64,000 nt of DNA from Lentzea alba. Lineage in GTDB: Bacteria; Actinomycetota; Actinomycetes; Mycobacteriales; Pseudonocardiaceae. Below are positions 8,090 to 15,446 of this stretch, piece after piece (the stretch's first letter is position 1; every line of letters starts with the position of its first letter). The stretch lies in the NCBI RefSeq assembly GCF_011067745.1, contig NZ_JAAMPJ010000006.1, positions 473,019 to 537,018 on the forward strand, given 5' to 3'. The position numbers and the translations under genes were made by a program. Below the pieces are notes generated by a model. The model saw only the letters and a list, made by a program, of their open reading frames with translations. It ran no database searches and had not been told where the DNA came from.

Positions 8090-9256
8090 GTGAGCGCGAT
8101 GGACGAGGTCGCGGCGCTGCCGGGAGGGGCTGAGCTGGCCGCGCTCGCGGACAAGATCGAGACCGCGCAACCGCAGGCCGTGCGCGACATCGCGAACCGC
8201 TGGAAGCAGGCGGCGGGCAAGTGCGGTGACCAGACGAACGCCCTGCAGCGGTCGGTCAGTCAGCTCGACGGCGCCTGGGAGGGCAAGTCGGCGGACGGGT
8301 TCGTCGCCTACATGGGCAACGTCACGAAGGCCGGCACCTCGATGACCGACGCGCTGGGCGGCGCCGCGGCCGACCTGGAGGCGGCCGCGAACGCGTTGGA
8401 GTCCGCGAAGACCTCGATGACGAGCATCTGCGAGAACCTGCTGAGCCGCGCTCGGCAGACGCGCCAGCAGCTGCACAACCAGCCGCAGGAGGACGTCGAC
8501 AGCATCATCCGCGGCTACTGCGCCGAGGCCACGAGTGACGCGAAACCTGTTATCTCCCAAGCGGAAAACGCCGTGAACGCCGCCGCAGGCACGCTCAAGG
8601 GCCGTCCTGGCGCGCTGTCGCCGAAGTTCTCGTCCGTCGAGGACCCGAACACGCAGTCCTTCACACCGGCACCGGGCAAGCCGATCGAGTGGGCACCGAG
8701 TGCGCCGCCCGACGACTCGACCAAAACGTCCTCTTCGGACTCTCCGCCCCAGCAGCAACAGCAGCAGCAACCAGCTCCCGCCCAGCACCAAGGCGGTGGT
8801 GGCGGCGGCGGAGGTGGCAACTCCGGAGGCGGCGGCGGTGGTGGCGGCGGAGGCGGCATGGGCCCCAGCGGCGGCCCGCCCTCCGGCAGCCCGCCTCCCG
8901 GCAACGTCGAGGAGTGGATCCGCGAGGCCATCAAGATCCTGCAGGCCAACGGCATCCCGGTCACCGACGCGAACATCGACGAGATCTGGAAGATCATCGA
9001 GAAGGAGTCGAGCGGCAACCCGCACGCCATCAACCTCTGGGACTCCAACTACCAGGCGGGGCACCCGTCCAAGGGCCTGATGCAGTGCATCGACTCGACG
9101 TTCAACGCCCACAAGCTGCCCGGTCACGACGACATCTGGAACCCGGTGGACAACATCATCGCCGGCGTCCGGTACACGTTCTCGCGCTACGGCGGCTTCG
9201 AAGGCCACCCCGGTCTCAAGGCGATGGCACAGGGCGGCGGCTACCAGGGCTACTGA
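8090..9256 (+). CDS. WXG100-like protein fused to SLT transglycosylase
   Basis: A 388-residue protein in three parts. Residues about 1-150 form a WXG100-type helical hairpin with W-E-G at 63-65. Residues about 190-272 are a Pro/Gln/Gly linker with runs of Gln and Gly. Residues about 273-388 are a lysozyme-like SLT domain: catalytic Glu about 305 in EKESSGNPHAIN, then GLMQCIDSTF and NPVDNIIAGVRY, which are standard goose-lysozyme/SLT motifs. No Sec signal is present, so export through a T7SS using the WXG hairpin is inferred. It would cleave peptidoglycan outside the membrane, either to let the secretion machine cross the wall or as an antibacterial effector. The GTG start lies one base after the EspC-like stop. 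Confidence 0.88.
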   Translation: MSAMDEVAALPGGAELAALADKIETAQPQAVRDIANRWKQAAGKCGDQTNALQRSVSQLDGAWEGKSADGFVAYMGNVTKAGTSMTDALGGAAADLEAAANALESAKTSMTSICENLLSRARQTRQQLHNQPQEDVDSIIRGYCAEATSDAKPVISQAENAVNAAAGTLKGRPGALSPKFSSVEDPNTQSFTPAPGKPIEWAPSAPPDDSTKTSSSDSPPQQQQQQQPAPAQHQGGGGGGGGGNSGGGGGGGGGGGMGPSGGPPSGSPPPGNVEEWIREAIKILQANGIPVTDANIDEIWKIIEKESSGNPHAINLWDSNYQAGHPSKGLMQCIDSTFNAHKLPGHDDIWNPVDNIIAGVRYTFSRYGGFEGHPGLKAMAQGGGYQGY

Positions 9257-9265
9257 CCTGGGAGT

Positions 9266-9271
9266 TAGCCT
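9266..9271 (+). promoter_or_regulatory. Leaderless -10 (TAGCCT) for aminotransferase
   Basis: TAGCCT ends 6 bases before the ATG at 9278. This spacing puts the transcription start at or next to the start codon, the usual geometry of leaderless actinobacterial transcripts. The same arrangement recurs at 16208, 18944, 39580, 47568 and 55480. Confidence 0.55.
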
Positions 9272-9277
9272 CAGGGC

Positions 9278-10408
9278 ATGCTCACCGTGGCTGCTCGCGC
9301 CGACGTCCCGCCCTTCCACGTCATGGACGTGCTTTCCGCTGCCGCGCAACGGCAGCGGACGCACGGTGACGTGATCTCACTGGCCGCCGGGCAGCCTTCG
9401 AGCCCGGCGCCGAAACCCGTGCGGGACGCCGCCGCGAAAGCGCTGAACGACCACGCCCTGGGCTACACCGAGCAGCTCGGCATCCCCGAGCTGCGTCACG
9501 CCATCGCCGGCCACTACCAGCGCGAGTACGACCTCGACGTCACGGCGGACGACGTGGTGGTCACCACCGGGTCGTCGGGTGCGTTCACGCTGGCGTTCCT
9601 GGCCGCGTTCGACGCCGGCGACAAGGTCGCCCTGGCACGGCCCGGCTATCCCGCCTACCGCAACATCCTGAAAGCGCTGGGATGCGAGGTCGTCGAGCTG
9701 CCGTGCGGCCCGGAAACGCGCTTCCAGCCCACCGTCGAGATGCTCGGCACCGACCTCAAGGGCTTGATCGTCGCCAGCCCGGCCAACCCGACCGGGACCA
9801 CAGTGGACATCGGCCCGATCGCGAACTGGTGCCAGAGCAACGGCGTGCAGCTGATCAGCGACGAGATCTACCACGGCATCAGCTACGGCGAACCGCTGCA
9901 CTGCGCCTGGGAGACCTCGCGAGAAGCCGTCGTCGTCAACTCGTTCTCCAAGGCCTTCGCGATGACGGGCTGGCGGCTCGGCTGGATGCTTCTCCCGGAA
10001 CGACTCCGCAGGGCCGTCGACTGCCTGACCGGCAATTTCACGCTGTGCCCGCCCGCGTTGGCGCAATACGCCGCGGTCGAGGCCTTTCACGAGGATGCCT
10101 ACGCGGAAACCGCACTACACCTGAAAAGGTACAAAACCAACCGGGACCTCCTCCTCGAAGGCTTGACGAACCTCGGCATCGACAAGCTCGCACCGGCCGA
10201 CGGCGCGTTCTACGTCTACGCCGACATCCGGCACCTGACCGACGACTCGATGGCGTTCTGCCGCCGGTTCCTCGACGACACCGGCGTCGCGATCGTCCCC
10301 GGCATCGACTTCGACCCGGTCGACGGCCACCACTTCGTCCGGATGTCGTTCGCCGGTGCAACACAGGACGTCGAAGAAGCGTTGGTACGTCTGAAGGCGT
10401 GGCTTTGA
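9278..10408 (+). CDS. PLP-dependent class I/II aminotransferase
   Basis: A 376-residue fold-type I aminotransferase. Motifs in order are LAAGQPS near residue 33, TTGSSGAFTLAF (cofactor phosphate loop), SPANPTGT (substrate/PLP Asn), ISDEIYHGISY (Asp binding the pyridine nitrogen), and NSFSKAFAMTGWRLGW with the Schiff-base Lys. The C-terminal RMSFAGA holds the carboxylate-binding Arg. The family transfers amino groups between an amino acid and a 2-oxo acid; the exact substrate is not determinable. It stands alone after the T7SS effector gene with its own leaderless-type promoter and is followed by a tiny membrane-protein gene. Confidence 0.92.
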   Translation: MLTVAARADVPPFHVMDVLSAAAQRQRTHGDVISLAAGQPSSPAPKPVRDAAAKALNDHALGYTEQLGIPELRHAIAGHYQREYDLDVTADDVVVTTGSSGAFTLAFLAAFDAGDKVALARPGYPAYRNILKALGCEVVELPCGPETRFQPTVEMLGTDLKGLIVASPANPTGTTVDIGPIANWCQSNGVQLISDEIYHGISYGEPLHCAWETSREAVVVNSFSKAFAMTGWRLGWMLLPERLRRAVDCLTGNFTLCPPALAQYAAVEAFHEDAYAETALHLKRYKTNRDLLLEGLTNLGIDKLAPADGAFYVYADIRHLTDDSMAFCRRFLDDTGVAIVPGIDFDPVDGHHFVRMSFAGATQDVEEALVRLKAWL

Positions 10409-10421
10409 AGGGGAGACAACC

Positions 10422-10571
10422 ATGTGGGCGATCATCGGGTGGCTGGTGGCGATCTGGATCGTGCTGGCCGTCGTCGGGGCCGTCGTGAAAGGCCTTTTCT
10501 GGCTCGCTGTGATTGGAGGACTACTCCTCGCAGGCACGGCCGCTTACGGTGCGATCAAATCCAAGCGATGA
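10422..10571 (+). CDS. 49-residue hydrophobic membrane protein
   Basis: A short gene with good signals: AGGGGAGA lies 6 bases before the ATG at 10422 and the reading frame ends TGA at 10571. The product starts MWAIIGWLVAIWIVLAVVGA and continues VVKGLFWLAVIGGLLLAG before a basic AIKSKR end. This gives one or two transmembrane helices and a positive cytoplasmic tail. Similar small hydrophobic proteins are common in actinomycetes; no function is known. It lies 13 bases after the aminotransferase gene and may share its mRNA. Confidence 0.65.
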   Translation: MWAIIGWLVAIWIVLAVVGAVVKGLFWLAVIGGLLLAGTAAYGAIKSKR

Positions 10572-10610
10572 CCCCTGGCCTAAACGGGACACACCGCTCA
10601 CCATGAAGCG

Positions 10611-11336
10611 GTGTTGCAGTCCAACGAGGCCCGCCTTGAGCGGTGGGAGCGAAAGGTCGAGTGGCCGCTGACGGCTCTCGCCGTGCTGTTCCTCGTCGCG
10701 TACGCGTGGCAGGTCTTCGATGATCACGGCAGCATGCATTTCGCTCTCGAAATCGTGTTGTGGCTGGTCTGGGCGGTGTTCGCGGCGGAGTACGTGACCA
10801 GGCTGACGCTCGCGAACAACAAGATCCAGTTTCTGAAGTCGCACCTGTTCGATCTCGCCGCGGTCGTGCTGCCGATGGTGCGGCAACTCCGGGTGCTCCG
10901 GTTGATCACCGTCATCACGCTGCTGAACAAGAAGTTCCAGCACAAAATCCGGCAGCGGGTCAGCATTTACGTCGGTGGCGTGACGCTGATCGTCGTCTTT
11001 TGTGCGAGCCTCGCCGTGCTGGACGCGGAAAGGCACGCGGAAAACGCGAGCATCACGACGTTCGGCGACGCGCTGTGGTGGACGCTCACCACCATGTCGA
11101 CGGTCGGCTACGGCGACCGCTTCCCCGTCACGGTCGAGGGACGGCTGGTGGCGGGGCTGCTCATGGTCGGCGGGATCGCCCTGCTCGGTGTCATCACCGG
11201 CACGATCGCCAGCTGGCTCGTGGAGAAGCTGCGCGGCGTCGAGGAGGCCGAACTCGAGACCGCGCAGGAGCTGCGGAACCTACGCGCCGAGATCGCCGAA
11301 CTCCGCGCGGAGCTCAACACGCGCAGCGGCGGCTGA
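10611..11336 (+). CDS. Voltage-gated-type potassium channel subunit
   Basis: A 241-residue membrane protein. It has about four N-terminal hydrophobic segments, with an arginine-bearing segment MVRQLRVLRLITVI resembling a voltage-sensor S4. The pore loop has the selectivity filter TMSTVGYGDRFPV, followed by the inner helix LLMVGGIALLGVITGTIASWL. The last 35 residues are a charged coiled coil (EEAELETAQELRNLRAEIAELRA as a heptad pattern) likely to aid tetramerisation. There is no RCK domain, so gating is probably by voltage. The GTG start is used. The 3' end overlaps the convergent HAD gene by 57 bp, where both frames look coding. Confidence 0.92.
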   Translation: MLQSNEARLERWERKVEWPLTALAVLFLVAYAWQVFDDHGSMHFALEIVLWLVWAVFAAEYVTRLTLANNKIQFLKSHLFDLAAVVLPMVRQLRVLRLITVITLLNKKFQHKIRQRVSIYVGGVTLIVVFCASLAVLDAERHAENASITTFGDALWWTLTTMSTVGYGDRFPVTVEGRLVAGLLMVGGIALLGVITGTIASWLVEKLRGVEEAELETAQELRNLRAEIAELRAELNTRSGG

Positions 11337-11882
11337 CGTCCACAACCTCGCGTCGATCCCGAAGGCCAGCGCGCCGTCGATGTTCGTCCGGCGGTCGTCG
11401 AAGAAGATCAGGTCTGCGGGCGCGGCACCCAGCACACCGCACAGGTGCTCCCAGATCGCCACGTCCGGCTTCGCGCACCCGAGGTCGCCGGAGAAGATCA
11501 GGTGCCGGAAGTGCTCGGCCCACGGCACCTTCTCGGCGAGCCGCGCGAACGTCACCGGTGCGTTCGACAGCAACGCCAGCGGCACCGCCGCCGCCGAAAG
11601 GTCCTCGATCAGCGCAACGGTGTCCGCCACCGGGTCGTCCAGCCACCCGGCGTTGTCGAGCGCGGTCAGCTCGCGCACGGCGTCGTCGTCGAATGAAAGC
11701 CCCAGCGACGACCCGATCAACGACCAGTAGTCGGCATCCGACCCGCCGCGGTCGTAGGCGTCACGGTCCCAGTAGGCGCCCTCGAAGCGTTCCACCGGCA
11801 CCCCGAGCCGTGCGGCCATCGCGGGCAGCGCCGGATTCCGCTGACTGATGACCTCGCCGAAGTCGAACACGATCCAGCGCAT
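11280..11882 (-). CDS. HAD-superfamily hydrolase
   Basis: A 200-residue haloacid-dehalogenase-like phosphatase. Motif I is FDFGEVIS (an N-terminal DxG variant: the nucleophile Asp is present, while the usual second Asp is replaced by Gly as in many epoxide-hydrolase-like HADs). Motif II is LLSNAP, motif III is the Lys in CAKPD, and motif IV is FFDDRRTNIDGA. The alpha-helical cap lies between residues about 15 and 90. The substrate is unknown. The ATG starts one base after the threonine aldolase stop, so both form an operon. The lack of the acid/base Asp in motif I suggests a non-classical phosphatase or dehalogenase-type chemistry. Confidence 0.85.
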   Translation of the reverse strand: MRWIVFDFGEVISQRNPALPAMAARLGVPVERFEGAYWDRDAYDRGGSDADYWSLIGSSLGLSFDDDAVRELTALDNAGWLDDPVADTVALIEDLSAAAVPLALLSNAPVTFARLAEKVPWAEHFRHLIFSGDLGCAKPDVAIWEHLCGVLGAAPADLIFFDDRRTNIDGALAFGIDARLWTSAAAARVELRAEFGDLGA

Positions 11883-11883
11883 C

Positions 11884-12876
11884 TCAGGCGTCCTCTCGCA
11901 GTCGGCGCAGCACCTCGGCGATGTCGGACGAGTCCACGTCGCCGTGCGTCACGAACCGGACCTTGCCGGACATCGGACTGGCGAGCACCCCGACGTCGCG
12001 CAACGACGACAGGGTCTTGTCCGGCTCCGGCACGGAGGCCAGCACGATGTTCGTGGCGGGCTCCGGCACGTCCCAGCCCACCGCGCGCAGCCCGGCGGCC
12101 AGCGCCGAAGCATTCGAATGATCGTCGGCGAGCCGCGAGATCCGGTCGAGCGCGACCAGACCGGCGGCCGCCAGCACGCCACCCTGGCGAACCCCGCCAC
12201 CGAGCATCTTCCGCACGCGCCGAGCCTCGACGACGAACGACGCGGACCCGGCCACGACCGACCCGACCGGCGCCCCGAGCCCCTTCGACAGGCACACCTG
12301 CACGGTGTCCGCCCCCGCGGTCAACGCGGTGAGCGGCACGCCGAGAGCGACCGACGCGTTCCACAACCGGGCACCGTCCAGGTGCACGGCCAGCCCGGCG
12401 GACCGGGCTGCCGACACCAGCAAGGCGTGCTCATCGGCAGTGGTCACGGTGCCACCGGAAGCGTTGTGCGTGTTCTCCAGACACAACAACGTCGTGCGCA
12501 GCCCGTAGTAAGGAGACTCGGCACCACCTGCGGCCACCACGGCTTCGGGAGTCATGACCGGCAGCGCGTGCGGCATCCCGCCCGCCAGCCAAGCCGCCGT
12601 CCCGAGCTCGGCGTCCAGCACGTGCGCGCCGAGCGGAGCGAGGAACCGGTCACCGCGCTCGAGGTGCAGGAACAACGCGATGAGGTTGCCCATCGACCCG
12701 GACGGAACCCACAGGGCGGCTTCGACGCCGAGCAGTTCGGCGACCCGCTCCTCCAGCAGCGCCATGGTGGGGTCGTGATCCAGGACGTCGTCGCCGACCT
12801 CGGCCGAGGCCATCGCACGACGCATCTCCTCGTCCGGCTGGGTGACGGTGTCCGAGCGCAGGTCAATGGGGGTCAC
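11884..12876 (-). CDS. ltaE: Low-specificity L-threonine aldolase
   Basis: A 330-residue PLP enzyme that splits L-threonine/allo-threonine into glycine and acetaldehyde. Family motifs are IDLRSDTVTQP at the N-terminus, EVGDDVLDHDPT, SGSMGNLIAL (PLP phosphate), LENTHNASGG, LHLDGARLWNA (Asp contacting PLP) and VQVCLSKGLGAPVGS with the Schiff-base Lys. The frame is open much further upstream, but homology begins at IDLRSD. I chose GTG 12876 (CGGGG just upstream); GTG 12888 is the alternative. It heads a two-gene operon with the HAD hydrolase. The divergent sigma factor promoter lies about 70 bp away. Confidence 0.92.
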   Translation of the reverse strand: MTPIDLRSDTVTQPDEEMRRAMASAEVGDDVLDHDPTMALLEERVAELLGVEAALWVPSGSMGNLIALFLHLERGDRFLAPLGAHVLDAELGTAAWLAGGMPHALPVMTPEAVVAAGGAESPYYGLRTTLLCLENTHNASGGTVTTADEHALLVSAARSAGLAVHLDGARLWNASVALGVPLTALTAGADTVQVCLSKGLGAPVGSVVAGSASFVVEARRVRKMLGGGVRQGGVLAAAGLVALDRISRLADDHSNASALAAGLRAVGWDVPEPATNIVLASVPEPDKTLSSLRDVGVLASPMSGKVRFVTHGDVDSSDIAEVLRRLREDA

Positions 12877-12941
12877 GACCCCGATCACATCACATCCGGT
12901 GAACGACCGAGGGGGTGATGTAGCTCTCCCCGGTGGTTCGT

Positions 12942-12968
12942 GCAACCGTTGGTGCCTCAGATTCCGTC
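12942..12968 (+). promoter_or_regulatory. SigE-family-type promoter, locus 1
   Basis: GCAACC (12942-12947), a 17-base spacer, then CGTC (12965-12968), about 40 bp before the GTG at 13009. The same GCAACC/CGT layout precedes the other two sigma genes (14857, 54247). This suggests autoregulation. It also rules out the upstream in-frame GTG at 12940, which would lie on the -35 element. Confidence 0.65.
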
Positions 12969-13008
12969 CGGTAAGTGCAACTCGAGGAACGAGCGGAGAG
13001 CAGTCCGC

Positions 13009-13527
13009 GTGGATCAGCGCGACGAGCAGGAGTTCGCGGAGTACTTCGTGGCTCGCCGTGAGGCCGTGCGCCGAACGGCATACCTGCTGTGCGGCGACTG
13101 GCATCGCGCTGACGACTTCGCGCAGACAGCGTTCGTGGCGGTGCACAGGAGGTGGCGGAAGATCCGGGACAAGCAGGCTCTCGACGCCTACGTCCGGCGC
13201 ACCGTCGTGCGCGCGGTGATCGACGAGTCGCGTCGTCCGTGGCGACGCGAGAAGTTCACCGACGAGATGCCGGAACCACCGACGACGGACAACGAGATCG
13301 GTGAGACGGTCGCGACGCGCGAGGCGTTGATGAAGGGTCTGCGCAGAGTCCCGCCCCGGCAACGGGCCGTGCTCGTGCTGAGGTTCCTCGAGGGCCTCGA
13401 CGTGACGGCCACGGCCGAGGTGCTGAAGTGCTCGGAAGGAACTGTGAAGAGTCAGACCGCCCGCGGGCTGACCGCGTTGCGGGAAGCTCTCGGTGACGCC
13501 ATCGACGACCTGCGACCGGCGTCGTGA
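13009..13527 (+). CDS. SigE-family ECF RNA polymerase sigma factor
   Basis: A 172-residue group IV sigma factor. Region 2 holds RRTAYLLCGDWHRADDFAQTAF (shown in parts: RRTAYLLCGDWH, ADDFAQTAF), and region 4 holds PPRQRAVLVLRFLEGLDV, TATAEVLKCSEGTVKSQTAR. The tryptophan-containing CGDWHRA motif is typical of the SigE-family (SCO-type) ECFs of actinobacteria. The start at GTG 13009 follows GGAGAG and lies downstream of the promoter-like element; longer starts are unlikely. The gene is followed 35 bp later by a single-pass membrane protein likely to be its cognate partner. It is one of three such loci in the window. Confidence 0.92.
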   Translation: MDQRDEQEFAEYFVARREAVRRTAYLLCGDWHRADDFAQTAFVAVHRRWRKIRDKQALDAYVRRTVVRAVIDESRRPWRREKFTDEMPEPPTTDNEIGETVATREALMKGLRRVPPRQRAVLVLRFLEGLDVTATAEVLKCSEGTVKSQTARGLTALREALGDAIDDLRPAS

Positions 13528-13562
13528 ACAGCCTCGTGAACACGAGCGAGAGGAGGACGTAG

Positions 13563-14243
13563 ATGGACGAGCAGAAGCTCGCGGACCTGTTCCGCGACGC
13601 CGCGCACGACGCGCCACCGGCGTCCTTCGACGCGAGTGACGTCCGCACGGCTTCGCGACGCGCCACGGTGCGCAGGCGCAACTCGATCGCGGCCGGCACT
13701 ACCCTGGCCGTGGTGCTCGGTTTCGGCGGTGCCGTGGCGGGTACCAACTGGATCGCGCAGGACAAGAACAACTCGAGCGTGGCTGGTCCTGGGCAGCAGG
13801 AGAACAACGCGGCACAATCGCCGATGACTCCGCTGGAACAGGACCAGCGCAAGGACTTCCCGAAGGACGAAACGTCCAAGCAGGGGGACGCGACGTCACA
13901 GGGAAGCGCCGGCCTTACGCCCGGCGTGCGCGCAGTGCAGGGCTGCGCAGGTGTGGACCGAGAGCTCGCCGTCGCCCTCGCCGGAGAGCTTTCGGTTCCA
14001 CCGGAATTCGCGATCCCGCCGACGGTGACGTGTTCACCGGACTCCCGCTCGGCCGCGTTCAAGATCGACGGTCTGACCATCACCGCGATCGTCACGCCAC
14101 AGGCGTTCGATCCCCCCGCCGGCGCGCAGGTGGAAAAGACGGAGACCGCGGCGAACCAGGACCTCTACGTCTTCACGCAGGGCGACGGGGAGCTGAAGGG
14201 CAAGGCCAAGCCCATCGCGACCGCACTGGCCCCCAGGTTCTGA
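13563..14243 (+). CDS. Single-pass membrane partner of sigma factor, locus 1
   Basis: A 226-residue protein. A cytoplasmic N-terminus of about 40 residues (LADLFRDAAHDAPPASFD, then RRATVRRRN) precedes one transmembrane helix at about 41-62. A polar Asn/Gln/Lys-rich linker follows, then an extracytoplasmic domain with two cysteines (VQGCAGV, VTCSPD). The layout (short cytosolic segment, basic RRR, TM, external sensor) is that of anti-sigma-like proteins encoded next to SigE-family sigma factors. No zinc-binding HxxxCxxC motif is present, so if it controls the sigma factor it does so differently from ZAS-type anti-sigmas. The function is inferred from position and from the locus 3 fusion. Confidence 0.7.
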   Translation: MDEQKLADLFRDAAHDAPPASFDASDVRTASRRATVRRRNSIAAGTTLAVVLGFGGAVAGTNWIAQDKNNSSVAGPGQQENNAAQSPMTPLEQDQRKDFPKDETSKQGDATSQGSAGLTPGVRAVQGCAGVDRELAVALAGELSVPPEFAIPPTVTCSPDSRSAAFKIDGLTITAIVTPQAFDPPAGAQVEKTETAANQDLYVFTQGDGELKGKAKPIATALAPRF

Positions 14244-14270
14244 CCGTCCGCCAAGTACCCTGGCGCGACT

Positions 14271-14855
14271 ATGACGGCAGCAACCCCCAAAGGCGAGCGC
14301 AGGCGGCAGGCTCTCGTCGAGGCCGCGTCCGAACTGCTCGTGCAGGGCGGATTCGACGCGGTCAGGCACCGCGCGGTCGCCGAACGCGCAGGTCTGCCGC
14401 TCGCGTCGACCACCTACTACTTCGACTCGCTCGACGAGCTGATCACCGCGGCCGTCGAGTTCCACGGCCACGCGGAGCTGGCGAGCTGCCGCGAACGGCT
14501 GAGGACGATCTCGGACCGGCTGACCGACGACGACGTGCTCGTCGAACTGGTCCTCGACCTGCTGGTCGGCCAGGACGTCACCGACACCGAGACGATGCTG
14601 CTGCGCTACGAACGCCTCGTCGCGACCGGCCGCCGCCCGTACCTGCGGCCGTTGATGCGCGTGCTGTCCACGCAGCTGCACGAACTGATCGCCGACATCT
14701 TCGCCCGCTCCGGCCGTGACATCGCACCGGACCGGGTCGAGGAGTTGATCGCGCTGGTCGACGGTTCGATGGTGAACGCGTTCATCGAGCTGAAGCCCGA
14801 TCCCCGCGGCGTCGCGGCCAGGATGCTCCGTTCGGCTCTTTCGCGTCAGGCGTGA
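14271..14855 (+). CDS. TetR-family transcriptional regulator
   Basis: A 194-residue repressor-type protein. The N-terminal helix-turn-helix (VEAASELLVQGGFDAVRHRAV, shown here as AASELLVQGGFDAV and AERAGLPLASTTYYFDS) has the classic TetR A-G-x-x-x-x-T-x-Y-x-F pattern at about residues 40-57. The C-terminal two-thirds is a helical ligand/dimer domain. It stands between two sigma factor loci, with a TACCCT box 9 bases before the ATG suggesting a nearly leaderless transcript. The target genes are unknown; no obvious palindromic operator was noticed in the 27 bp upstream. Confidence 0.9.
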   Translation: MTAATPKGERRRQALVEAASELLVQGGFDAVRHRAVAERAGLPLASTTYYFDSLDELITAAVEFHGHAELASCRERLRTISDRLTDDDVLVELVLDLLVGQDVTDTETMLLRYERLVATGRRPYLRPLMRVLSTQLHELIADIFARSGRDIAPDRVEELIALVDGSMVNAFIELKPDPRGVAARMLRSALSRQA

Positions 14856-14856
14856 T

Positions 14857-14882
14857 GCAACCTCGCGTTCCCCTGACGCGTT
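14857..14882 (+). promoter_or_regulatory. SigE-family-type promoter, locus 2
   Basis: GCAACC (14857-14862), a 16-base spacer, then CGTT (14879-14882), starting two bases after the TetR stop and 31 bases before the sigma gene start at 14913. It matches the elements at 12942 and 54247. Confidence 0.65.
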
Positions 14883-14912
14883 CCCCTGTTTGAGGACGCG
14901 AGAGGGGATCGC

Positions 14913-15446
14913 ATGCGCAAGGCCGATGAGCAGGGCTTTCGCGAGTTCGCGGCAGCCAATGCCGCGTCTTTGCGACGCACTGCGTATCTGTTCTGTGGCG
15001 ACTGGCACACGGCAGAAGACCTGATGCAGTCGAGCCTGATGAAGATGTACATCGCCTGGAAGCGCATCAAGGACCTGGACAACCTGATCGCCTACGCCCG
15101 CAAGGTGCTGCTGCGCACCTGGCTGGACGAGAAGCGCAGGCCGTGGCGCAGAGCCGAGCAGCGCGACGGGGAGCTGCCGGACGCCGCGGACGCCACCGTG
15201 GATCCCGACACGACCAGCGCGAAGCTGTGGGCACGTGAGTTGGTGCACACCGCGTTGCTGCAGGTGCCGCCGAGGCAACGAGCGGTGCTGGTGCTGCGAT
15301 ATTTCGAAGACCTGTCGGTCGCCGAGGTGGCGGTGGCCATGGGGTGCACCGAGGGAACGGTCAAAAGCCAGACGGCGCGCGGCCTCGCGACGTTGCGCGC
15401 CATCGTGGAGAAGCTCGACAGCAGTTCGGGGAGGGTCGCGTCGTGA
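14913..15446 (+). CDS. SigE-family ECF RNA polymerase sigma factor
   Basis: A 177-residue sigma factor with region 2 (RRTAYLFCGDWHTAEDLMQ, in part) and region 4 (VPPRQRAVLVLRYFEDLSV, then VAMGCTEGTVKSQTARG). It is closely related to the sigma at 13009 through the shared CGDWH and EGTVKSQTARG motifs. AGAGGGGATC precedes the ATG. Its stop overlaps the start of the downstream membrane protein by 4 bp (GTGA), a tight coupling expected for a sigma factor and its partner. Confidence 0.92.
   Translation: MRKADEQGFREFAAANAASLRRTAYLFCGDWHTAEDLMQSSLMKMYIAWKRIKDLDNLIAYARKVLLRTWLDEKRRPWRRAEQRDGELPDAADATVDPDTTSAKLWARELVHTALLQVPPRQRAVLVLRYFEDLSVAEVAVAMGCTEGTVKSQTARGLATLRAIVEKLDSSSGRVAS

Noticed and set aside
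8745-8860. CAG and GGC triplet-like repeats in the WXG-SLT gene as a mobile or regulatory repeat
   Set aside because: They simply encode the polyGln/polyGly linker between two domains.
12940-13008. A longer N-terminus for the first SigE-family sigma factor from GTG 12940
   Set aside because: That codon overlaps the GCAACC promoter element, and homology begins only near 13009, where a ribosome site is present.
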